Source: Bacillota bacterium (lineage in GTDB: Bacteria; Bacillota; Clostridia; Acetivibrionales; DSM-1351). Taken from it: DNA of 11,676 bases. A program made the translations under genes and the position numbers. Shown here piece after piece: positions 6,285-11,676 of this stretch; the first letter of the stretch is position 1, and every line of letters begins with the position of its first letter. The notes below the pieces were generated by a model, which was given only the letters and a program-made list of their open reading frames with translations, was not told where the DNA came from and made no database searches. The DNA is taken from the NCBI GenBank assembly GCA_023416275.1, contig JAEZIB010000054.1, positions 1 through 11,676 of the forward strand, read 5' to 3'.

Positions 6285-6435
6285 ATACCTAGAATCAAAA
6301 TGAAATTTTTCGATTGTAGAAAAATTTCATTACATCAGCGGTATTTCAACGAGGCTAGAGATATTCTCAACCCCTGAAAACCAAAGCGGTACCCATCACT
6401 TATAAAAGTGGAGGACATTTTTTTGCCTCGTTATA
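6280..6435. repeat. Structured repeat R2 (156 bp)
   Basis: This copy is the same length as R3, with about 19 mismatches and no gaps by eye. Lobe 1 is closed by AATACC (6284-6289) with GGTATT (6340-6345) and holds a 12-pair hairpin (6300-6311 with 6319-6330) around a seven-base loop. Lobe 2 is closed by AACGAGGC (6348-6355) with GCCTCGTT (6425-6432). It holds GAGA/TCTC and CACTT/AAGTG hairpins and the conserved stretch AAAGCGGTAC. TTATA flanks both ends. It lies head to tail with R1, between the M23 gene terminator and ctpA. Confidence 0.85.
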
Positions 6436-6464
6436 TATATTGATATGCTTAAAATCACAATAAT

Positions 6465-6490
6465 AAACCCGCATTTTTTATGCGGGCTTA
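6465..6490 (-). terminator. Terminator of the M23 peptidase gene
   Basis: CCCGCAT (6468-6474) pairs perfectly with ATGCGGG (6480-6486) around five bases. On the minus strand the stem is followed by TTTATTATT, about 35 bases after the stop of the M23 gene. It implies that ctpA is mainly transcribed from its own promoter. On the plus strand the tail is CTTAATTTTA, so weak bidirectional use is possible. Confidence 0.7.
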
Positions 6491-6520
6491 ATTTTATCTG
6501 AGCTAATCATTTCTTAATCT

Positions 6521-7651
6521 TTAAGTAAAGTAATTTAATGGCGGCTTTGTAGCACCATTTACTCTAACTTCAAAATGCAAATGTGGTCCAGTTGATAATC
6601 CAGTACTTCCAACCTTTCCTATGGTGTCACCCTTTTTCACCTTATCACCTTCACTTACAAGCAGAGCACTTTGATGACCATATAATGTTGCTATACCATC
6701 ACCATGGTCTATTATTATACAATTTCCATATCCTCCGTTCCAGCCAGACAAAATGACCTTCCCACTATTTGTAGCAACAATTTTAGCACCTGAAGGAGCA
6801 TTAATGTCAATACCCGCATGGAATTTCTTTACTTTGTATATTGGATGAATTCTATAGCCATATGGAGATGAAATTTGAGTATATCCAGGAGTTGGCCACT
6901 TCATAACACCACCAGCATATTTGGTAGTCTTATCCTGCAATTGAGCTATTTTGCTCTCAAGCTCCTTTGATAGCGCTATCATTTCATCTTCTTTTTTTTC
7001 AGCTTCCTTCAACCTGGATTTCTGTGTCTCAATATCTGATTCAATTTCTGCTCTTGATGTCTTTATATCAGAAACCTTTGCATTAAGCTTCTCTAATTGT
7101 ATCTCTTTCTTCTCTAACTCATTAATCTTTTCCTGTTTTTTTATTTCCGTTTTTTCTTTGCCTAAGGCAATTTCTTTAATTAACTTTTCATCATTTTCTT
7201 TTATCAATGACATTAGTTCAATTCTAGAAAAAAACTCACTAAAGCTTTTTGACTCAATGAATATTTCTAATGGAGACTTATTCATATTCTGATACATAAC
7301 TCTCATTCTAGTTTTAAACAGCTCATTTTTATATTCATAGTCCTTTTCTATAGCATCTATTTCTTTACTAATAAGCTCAATATCAGCGTTTACCTTTGAA
7401 ATCTCTTTTGCTCTTTGTTTTGCTGTGCTCTGAGTTTTTTCTGCGTCAGCCTGAAGCTTTTGTATATCAACTGTCTTTTTCTTTATCTCACTTTCCAAAG
7501 CTTTTTTCTCTTTTGCCAACTGATATATCTTACTATTAACTTGCTTTTGCTGGCTCTTCGCACTCTCCAATTTAGTATCTGCATTGACAGGTATAATAAC
7601 GCTTGAAAATATGTATATAGCCAGCATCACTATAGATAGTCTTTTCTTCAT
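6521..7651 (-). CDS. Secreted coiled-coil M23 peptidoglycan hydrolase, EnvC/CwlO-like FtsEX partner
   Basis: The 376-residue product has a signal peptide (1-24, likely cleaved at VNA/DTK), a long charged coiled-coil region (about 25-245) with a hydrophobic hairpin near 125-150, and a C-terminal LytM/M23 domain (about 268-372). The zinc ligands H278 and D282 (HAGID) and H359 (PHLHF) are present, as are the active-site H326 (YGH) and H357. It should therefore be an active endopeptidase cleaving peptidoglycan cross-bridges, unlike degenerate EnvC. Coiled-coil hydrolases of this layout are activated by FtsX in other bacteria, and here the gene follows ftsEX directly. The start ATG 7651 has GGGAGGG five bases upstream. 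The 322-base gap to ftsX contains R3 and a long hairpin. A terminator follows. Confidence 0.92.
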   Translation of the reverse strand: MKKRLSIVMLAIYIFSSVIIPVNADTKLESAKSQQKQVNSKIYQLAKEKKALESEIKKKTVDIQKLQADAEKTQSTAKQRAKEISKVNADIELISKEIDAIEKDYEYKNELFKTRMRVMYQNMNKSPLEIFIESKSFSEFFSRIELMSLIKENDEKLIKEIALGKEKTEIKKQEKINELEKKEIQLEKLNAKVSDIKTSRAEIESDIETQKSRLKEAEKKEDEMIALSKELESKIAQLQDKTTKYAGGVMKWPTPGYTQISSPYGYRIHPIYKVKKFHAGIDINAPSGAKIVATNSGKVILSGWNGGYGNCIIIDHGDGIATLYGHQSALLVSEGDKVKKGDTIGKVGSTGLSTGPHLHFEVRVNGATKPPLNYFT

Positions 7652-7697
7652 ATTAACCCTCCCACAATAATAGTTATCTTTTGTATAAATATTTAAT

Positions 7698-7729
7698 ATT
7701 TCTTACAACGCCCCACGTTAGCAAGAAAT
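7698..7729 (-). promoter_or_regulatory. Long hairpin in the leader of the M23 gene
   Basis: ATTTCTTACAACG (7698-7710) pairs with CGTTAGCAAGAAAT (7716-7729) over 13 positions, with one bulge and a five-base loop CCCCA. One pair is G-U when read as minus-strand RNA. No T-run follows on the minus strand, so it is not a typical terminator. It lies 47 bases before the ATG and could be an operator or an RNA structure. No promoter is evident here; a weak TTGTAA/TACAAA pair overlaps its downstream side. Confidence 0.5.
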
Positions 7730-7822
7730 TTGCTTAAATCTACTGTTCTTATTTCTTAAAGTTTTGCAACATTCGATTAATCTAATAAAGCACAACTAAT
7801 CCCAAACAATCATCTATCTCTG

Positions 7823-7978
7823 TTATAACGCCTAGATTCAAAATGAAATTTTTAGATTGTAGAAAAATTTCATTACATCAGCGGCGTTTCAACGAGGCGG
7901 GAGATATCCTCACCGACTAAAAACAAAAGCGGTACCTACCACTTATAGAAGTGGGGGACATTTTCTTGCCTCGTTATA
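7823..7978. repeat. Structured repeat R3 (156 bp) at the ftsX stop codon
   Basis: R3 has the R2 architecture: lobe 1 closed by AACGCC (7827-7832) with GGCGTT (7883-7888), and lobe 2 by AACGAGGC (7891-7898) with GCCTCGTT (7968-7975). Relative to R2, two adjacent pairs of the lobe 1 stem changed on both sides, keeping pairing. TTATA flanks both ends (7823-7827 and 7974-7978). The right TTATA contains the ftsX stop (TAA on the minus strand). Restoring a single TTATA leaves ftsX unchanged, as expected if the element inserted there with target duplication. Confidence 0.85.
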
Positions 7979-8888
7979 CTTTAAGATGCTTTCGTATTGA
8001 CATAGCACTTCCGGATGCACCTATAACTGCACTTATTCCTGCATAAATCAAGGCCAATGTGCTCCACACAGCCCCAAACTTCACTGTAGCGAAGCCTCCA
8101 CCAAAGTCTGATAAATCATGGCTTAGCATCGGTTCAGCAAAACTGTATATATAAGCAACCAACACAAATGCAATTATTGCTCCTATAATTCCAATTATAA
8201 TCCCTTCGTAAATAAAAGGCCACCTTATAAACCAATCTGTAGCACCGATGTACTTCATAATATTAATTTCCTTACGCCTTGCAAAAACCGTAAGTTTAAT
8301 GGTATTAGATATAATAAATAAAGATATTAACAATAGCAAACCAATTAAAATCAAACTAATTATCTTGACCCAATTTGATATGTTTTGAATTGCATCAATA
8401 GTCTTTTGAGAATATTCAACATTATCTACACCCGGAAGCGAAAGAAATTCCGTTGCTACCTGCTCACTATTTTCAGGTTTTTTTACCTTAACAATAAAAG
8501 AAACATTTAAAAAGCTCTCATCATATCCTGCTAAAATATCCGATCCACCTTCATCTGTTTTATTATCAGCTAGGTATTTCTTTAATTGCTCAAAGGCTTC
8601 TTCTTTGGATACAATTTTAATACTATCTACATTTTTGTTACTAGAAATTTCAATTTGAACTGCATTAACCTGTTCATCCGTTAATTCAGGAAGACAAAAC
8701 ACCTGCATTGTTGGTTGTTGGGATAATATATCTATGTTATAGTTCAAATTTACTAATACTAAATAAAATACCCCAAATAAAATCAAAGCTGCAGTTATTA
8801 CACTAATAGATGCAAATGACATCAGTCTATTCCTAGAAGCATTTAAAATGCTTGTTTTAAGAATATATCTTATACTCCGTATCTTCAT
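7974..8888 (-). CDS. ftsX: Cell division ABC transporter permease FtsX
   Basis: The 304-residue product has the FtsX layout: a cytoplasmic N-terminus, TM1 (about 23-46), a large extracellular domain (about 47-172), then TM2 (173-197), TM3 (226-249) and TM4 (272-296). The segment after TM2 (ARRKEINIMKYIGATDWFIR) is the conserved cytoplasmic loop that contacts FtsE. FtsX does not move a solute: it passes FtsE ATP hydrolysis to a cell-wall hydrolase outside, here probably the M23 protein encoded next. ATG 8888 is chosen because MKIRSIRYILK is the usual family start and GGGCTTT gives a ten-base spacing. ATG 8894 would add two residues. It overlaps ftsE by 32 bases, so the two are translationally linked. 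The stop codon lies in the edge of repeat R3. Confidence 0.95.
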   Translation of the reverse strand: MKIRSIRYILKTSILNASRNRLMSFASISVITAALILFGVFYLVLVNLNYNIDILSQQPTMQVFCLPELTDEQVNAVQIEISSNKNVDSIKIVSKEEAFEQLKKYLADNKTDEGGSDILAGYDESFLNVSFIVKVKKPENSEQVATEFLSLPGVDNVEYSQKTIDAIQNISNWVKIISLILIGLLLLISLFIISNTIKLTVFARRKEINIMKYIGATDWFIRWPFIYEGIIIGIIGAIIAFVLVAYIYSFAEPMLSHDLSDFGGGFATVKFGAVWSTLALIYAGISAVIGASGSAMSIRKHLKV

Positions 8889-9564
8889 CCCCATAAAGCC
8901 CTTTCTGTTGATCTCTTACTATCTGACCTTTATCAATGGCTATTACTCTTTTCTTCATAGCATCAACGATACTTTTTTCATGGGTAGCAACAACAACCGT
9001 AGTTCCCCGTTGATTAACCTCTGTTAAAAGTTTTACAATTTCCCATGAATTCTCAGGATCCAAGTTTCCTGTAGGCTCATCTGCAATTAGTAAAGCCGGA
9101 CTATTTACTAAAGCTCTGGCAATAGCAACACGTTGCTGTTCTCCACCCGAAAGTTGATGGGGGTATGCATTAGCTTTTCTACTCAAACCAACTAACGCAA
9201 GCGACATAGGCACCTGCCTACGAATTTCCTTCGGAATACATTCTGTTATTTCCATTGCAAATGCAACATTTTCATAAACGGTTTTATTAGGAAGAAGTCT
9301 GAAATCCTGAAATACCATACCCATTCCACGACGCAAATAAGGAATTTGCTTGTGCTGTAAGGAAGACAGCTGATACCCGTTTACTATTACCTCTCCCTCC
9401 GTTGCAGTTTCTTCCTTCATTAAAAGTTTGAGTAAAGTTGACTTTCCAGAACCACTTGAACCTATAATGAAAGCAAAATCACCCTTATTAATTTTCAAGT
9501 TAATGCCCCTTAACGCAACAGTTCCATTCGGATATCTTTTACTGACATTTATAAATTCTACCAC
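8857..9564 (-). CDS. ftsE: Cell division ATP-binding protein FtsE
   Basis: The product (235 residues from the chosen start) is a complete ABC ATPase of the FtsE/LolD group. Counting from GTG 9564, it has Walker A GSSGSGKST (35-43), Q-loop Q86, signature LSGGEQQR (138-145), Walker B LLIADEP with catalytic E163, and H-loop H195. The start MVEFINVSKRYPNG is nearly the family consensus. It sits on the inner membrane face and drives FtsX. GTG 9564 lies ten bases after AAGGAG. A TTG at 9570 (two residues more) lies only four bases after it, and is the alternative start. The CdaR-like gene ends about 40 bases upstream, with no terminator, so ftsE is probably co-transcribed with it. Confidence 0.96.
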   Translation of the reverse strand: MVEFINVSKRYPNGTVALRGINLKINKGDFAFIIGSSGSGKSTLLKLLMKEETATEGEVIVNGYQLSSLQHKQIPYLRRGMGMVFQDFRLLPNKTVYENVAFAMEITECIPKEIRRQVPMSLALVGLSRKANAYPHQLSGGEQQRVAIARALVNSPALLIADEPTGNLDPENSWEIVKLLTEVNQRGTTVVVATHEKSIVDAMKKRVIAIDKGQIVRDQQKGLYGDEDTEYKIYS

Positions 9565-9608
9565 TTTCAATTAACTCCTTATCAGTTTTTGTAGCCACCA
9601 TTGTGAAC

Positions 9609-10688
9609 TTATTCATTAATACTTGCTAAATATTTTCTGACTAATACAGCAATTTTAAAGGTAACAGCATCATCAAAGCTAGTAAGCTCTAGACCTGTTA
9701 AGCGTTTTATTTTATCCAATCTGTATACTAACGTATTTCTATGAATGTATAGCTGCCTTGCTGTTTCACTGACATTTAAATTGTTCTCAAAGAATTTTTG
9801 AATTGTTAACATAGTCTCATTGTCTAGTGTATCAGCAGATTTTTCTTTAAACACCTCATCGAGAAACAACTGACATAGTGTTATTGGAATATGGTAAACA
9901 AGCCTGCCAAGACCCAGGTTATTATAATCATAGACCTTTTGATCACCACTAAAAATATTACCAATTATCATAGACATCTGAGCCTCTTTGTATGATTTAG
10001 TAATATCCTTTAGATTATTTATAATTGTTCCTATACCAATACTAGCCTTTACCATTAATTCGGAATTAAGAGTGTCTAGAATAGTTTTAGCAATTTTTGA
10101 GAGCTCTTTATAGTCATCTTTATTCTTAACCTCTTTAACCAAAACAATATTATCGTTATCAATTACAATTATAAAATCCTTATTCTTATTAGGGAATAAG
10201 CTCTCAATTACTTCATGCACATGAATGTCTTTTTCACTTGAAGCATTGATAAGAAATACAACCCTAAGTAAGTTATAATCAATATGCAGCTCCTTGGCTT
10301 TTAACAAAATATCACCAGGTAAAATATTTTCTACTATTATATTCTTAACAAATGTATTCTTGTCGTATTTTTCATCGTAAAAGCTTTTAAGGTTTAGGAT
10401 ATTTAGAGAAAACAATTCTAAATACTTCAAATCTTGAGCATCTATAGATTTCACAAAGGTAATAAATTCAACCTTATTTTTAACCATAACCTTATAGTAT
10501 ATCCTGTCCTCTATAACTTGATTATGGCTCTTTGATTGCAAGAAATCAATAATACTGGAATCTGTATTACCTACAAGCTGAAAATTTGAATGAGCTATAA
10601 TTACTCCACTTTCGTCAGTTACACCTATCTCTTTGCCTATAATTTCGCTATATTTCTCAGATAGCGTCTGAAATAATTTTACCGACAT
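9609..10688 (-). CDS. CdaR/PucR-family transcriptional regulator
   Basis: This is a 359-residue protein. Residues about 1-105 resemble a sugar-diacid or PAS-like sensor (EIIGKEIGVTDESGVIIAHS). The middle (about 110-245) resembles the degenerate GGDEF-like module of the CdaR group (MVKASIGIGTIINNLKDITK). The C-terminus holds the PucR-type helix-turn-helix (about 293-350), with NNLNVSETARQLYIHRNTLV and YRLDKIKRLTG. ATG 10688 has AGGGGG six bases upstream. The signal sensed is unknown, and the name CdaR reflects domain similarity rather than a proven link to diacids. The gene is immediately before ftsE without a terminator, which suggests it is expressed with ftsEX and may control the cluster or itself. 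A dyad between its -10 box and its ribosome site is a candidate self-operator. Confidence 0.88.
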   Translation of the reverse strand: MSVKLFQTLSEKYSEIIGKEIGVTDESGVIIAHSNFQLVGNTDSSIIDFLQSKSHNQVIEDRIYYKVMVKNKVEFITFVKSIDAQDLKYLELFSLNILNLKSFYDEKYDKNTFVKNIIVENILPGDILLKAKELHIDYNLLRVVFLINASSEKDIHVHEVIESLFPNKNKDFIIVIDNDNIVLVKEVKNKDDYKELSKIAKTILDTLNSELMVKASIGIGTIINNLKDITKSYKEAQMSMIIGNIFSGDQKVYDYNNLGLGRLVYHIPITLCQLFLDEVFKEKSADTLDNETMLTIQKFFENNLNVSETARQLYIHRNTLVYRLDKIKRLTGLELTSFDDAVTFKIAVLVRKYLASINE

Positions 10689-10712
10689 GTCAAGCCCCCT
10701 GCTAAAATATAT

Positions 10713-10738
10713 GTGAATATGTTACCATAACCATTCAC
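10713..10738 (-). promoter_or_regulatory. Dyad in the leader of the CdaR-like gene, possible operator
   Basis: GTGAAT (10713-10718) and ATTCAC (10733-10738) are perfect inverted arms. An inner pair GTTA/TAAC is offset by one base around a TGG loop. It lies just downstream of the predicted transcription start and 24 bases before the ATG. Its position suits autoregulation, but binding is not shown. Confidence 0.4.
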
Positions 10739-10749
10739 AATCTAATAAA

Positions 10750-10755
10750 ATTATA
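10750..10755 (-). promoter_or_regulatory. Likely -10 box of the CdaR-ftsEX transcript
   Basis: There is a perfect TATAAT on the minus strand (10755-10750), 62 bases before the ATG. No good -35 lies at 16-18 bases: the nearest TTG-like hexamer, TTGTAG (10781-10776), is 20 bases away. The promoter may be weak or activator dependent. Confidence 0.45.
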
Positions 10756-10875
10756 CACTAAAATAATTTTTATTACTACAATACATAATATAAAATTATT
10801 TTGGTAACTTTTTATAGGGTATAAAAGCTCCTACTTTTTAAAACTTAAAAAATAATTTTAATAAAAAATTGTAAC

Positions 10876-10905
10876 AAAAAAAGGAAAGCTACGCTTTCCT
10901 TTTTT
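10876..10905 (-). terminator. Strong terminator of the ABC ATPase gene
   Basis: AAAAAAGGAAAGC (10877-10889) pairs perfectly with GCTTTCCTTTTTT (10893-10905) around a three-base loop. It is followed by T on both strands, so it can work in both directions. It lies 12 bases after the stop codon and isolates the sugar-transport gene from the regulator-ftsEX transcript. Confidence 0.93.
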
Positions 10906-10917
10906 ATAATACAATTA

Positions 10918-11676
10918 TTAATTGATAATTGTACGCTCAGTTTCTTTGTCAAACAAGTGAATCTTATTTGCATCAACTGCAACCTTGATAACATCGCCAG
11001 TCTTAGTCTTTGATCTAGCGTTAACTCTTGCAGTAACTGTTGCTGTAGCGCCTTCAATAACCAAATAAAGGTAGGTCTCAGCACCAAGCATTTCAACCAA
11101 GTCAACTTTTGCTTCAACAACACTTTCAGGCATTGACTCAAGATACATAGCTTCATCACGAATATGTTCTGGTCTGATACCAACAAGAACTTCTTTACCA
11201 ATATAATCAGTTCCTTCAAGCTTCTTAGACTTTCCTTCTGGAAGCTTGATATCATTCTTACCAAATACAAGGTGTAAGTCACTTCCTTGTTTAGTAAGTT
11301 TTGCAGTGATTATATTCATTTGTGGGCTACCAATAAATGTAGCAACAAACATGTTGTTTGGTCTGTCATAAAGCGATGTTGGTGTATCAACCTGCTGGAT
11401 ATAACCATCCTTCATAACAACGATTCTAGTACCCATTGTTAAAGCTTCTGTCTGGTCATGTGTTACATATATAAATGTTGTGTTAAGTCTGTTGTGTAAT
11501 CTACCTATCTCTGTTCTCATCTGAACTCTGAGTTTAGCATCCAAGTTTGAAAGAGGCTCATCCATTAAGAATACTTTAGGTTCACGTACTATAGCACGAC
11601 CTAGCGCAACTCTCTGTCTCTGTCCACCTGATAAAGCCTTTGGCTTTCTATCAAGCAAATGTTCGATATCGAGGAT
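10918..11676 (-). CDS. MsmX/UgpC-type sugar ABC transporter ATPase, C-terminal part
   Basis: The visible 252 residues are the C-terminal two thirds of a protein that is usually about 365-370 long. The first codons lie outside the window, and the TTG at 11658 is internal. Present are the signature LSGGQRQR, Walker B VFLMDEP with catalytic E, the D-loop SNLDAKLR, and the H-loop in YVTHDQTEA. A TOBE/OB-type regulatory domain follows, with VLVGIRPEHI. The Walker A motif is not in the window. Family members energise carbohydrate importers at the inner membrane face, often shared by several transporters when encoded alone, as MsmX is. A strong terminator follows, and no permease gene is seen downstream. 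Confidence 0.9.
   Translation of the reverse strand: MLDIEHLLDRKPKALSGGQRQRVALGRAIVREPKVFLMDEPLSNLDAKLRVQMRTEIGRLHNRLNTTFIYVTHDQTEALTMGTRIVVMKDGYIQQVDTPTSLYDRPNNMFVATFIGSPQMNIITAKLTKQGSDLHLVFGKNDIKLPEGKSKKLEGTDYIGKEVLVGIRPEHIRDEAMYLESMPESVVEAKVDLVEMLGAETYLYLVIEGATATVTARVNARSKTKTGDVIKVAVDANKIHLFDKETERTIIN

Noticed and set aside
6951..7292. 113-codon plus-strand ORF inside the M23 gene
   Set aside because: It is Ser/Phe/Ile-rich antisense of a Lys/Glu-rich coiled coil, a well-known artefact.
6064..7978. R1-R3 considered as a CRISPR array or a c-di-GMP or c-di-AMP riboswitch
   Set aside because: Repeats are long, few and without regular spacers, and I could not recognise the consensus of those riboswitch classes in either orientation.
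10845..11282. 145-codon minus-strand ORF over the ABC ATPase gene
   Set aside because: It is an out-of-frame shadow of the ATPase, and it runs through the strong terminator at 10876-10905.
11656..11658. TTG at 11658 as the start of the ABC ATPase
   Set aside because: The frame is open to the window edge and the family needs about 115 more N-terminal residues, including Walker A.

Overview
The window is AT-rich, low-GC Firmicutes DNA, most likely from a spore-forming clostridium. Supporting signs are a small acid-soluble spore protein gene, A/T-rich codons, strong AGGAGG ribosome binding sites, TTG and GTG starts, and an FtsEX / peptidase / CtpA cluster. No species can be assigned from the sequence alone. 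Every recognisable gene, including the tRNAs, lies on the minus strand, so transcription runs from right to left.

In order of transcription (right to left): (1) 10918-11676 holds the 3' two thirds of an MsmX/UgpC-type sugar-importer ATPase, closed by a strong terminator. (2) 10688-7974 holds a CdaR/PucR-type regulator, ftsE and ftsX, probably one transcript. (3) 7651-6521 encodes a secreted coiled-coil M23 peptidoglycan hydrolase with intact zinc ligands, the likely extracellular partner of FtsEX. (4) 6010-4772 encodes a membrane-anchored S41 (CtpA-type) protease. Together 2-4 look like a cell-wall cleavage module: FtsE is the ATPase, FtsX the transmembrane transmitter, the M23 protein the hydrolase, and CtpA a protease that could process or remove envelope proteins. 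(5) 4051-3884 encodes a small spore protein between two gene-poor stretches. (6) 3042-2290 encodes a YqeM-like methyltransferase. (7) 2073-1873 encodes a cold-shock protein with a promoter, structured leader and terminator. (8) 1247-369 encodes the redox-regulated chaperone Hsp33 (hslO). (9) 276-1 is a tRNA-Val, tRNA-Asp, tRNA-Phe operon with a near-consensus promoter, running out of the window inside tRNA-Phe.

The most unusual content is a family of three structured repeats, here called R1, R2 and R3 (6064-6284, 6280-6435, 7823-7978). They occupy the two gaps of the ftsX / M23 / ctpA cluster. R2 and R3 are both 156 bp, with about 19 mismatches and no gaps. They fold into two lobes, and paired changes preserve one closing stem. 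Each copy is flanked by TTATA, and R3 sits exactly on the ftsX stop codon in such a way that removing it leaves the stop intact. This fits a small mobile, RNA- or hairpin-structured element that I cannot match to a known family.

Other points of interest are out-of-frame leader reading frames in front of hslO and the spore protein gene. In both cases the only good Shine-Dalgarno site serves the leader rather than the gene, and both genes start with the same ATGAATGA overlap. A long stem also encloses the whole tRNA-Val.
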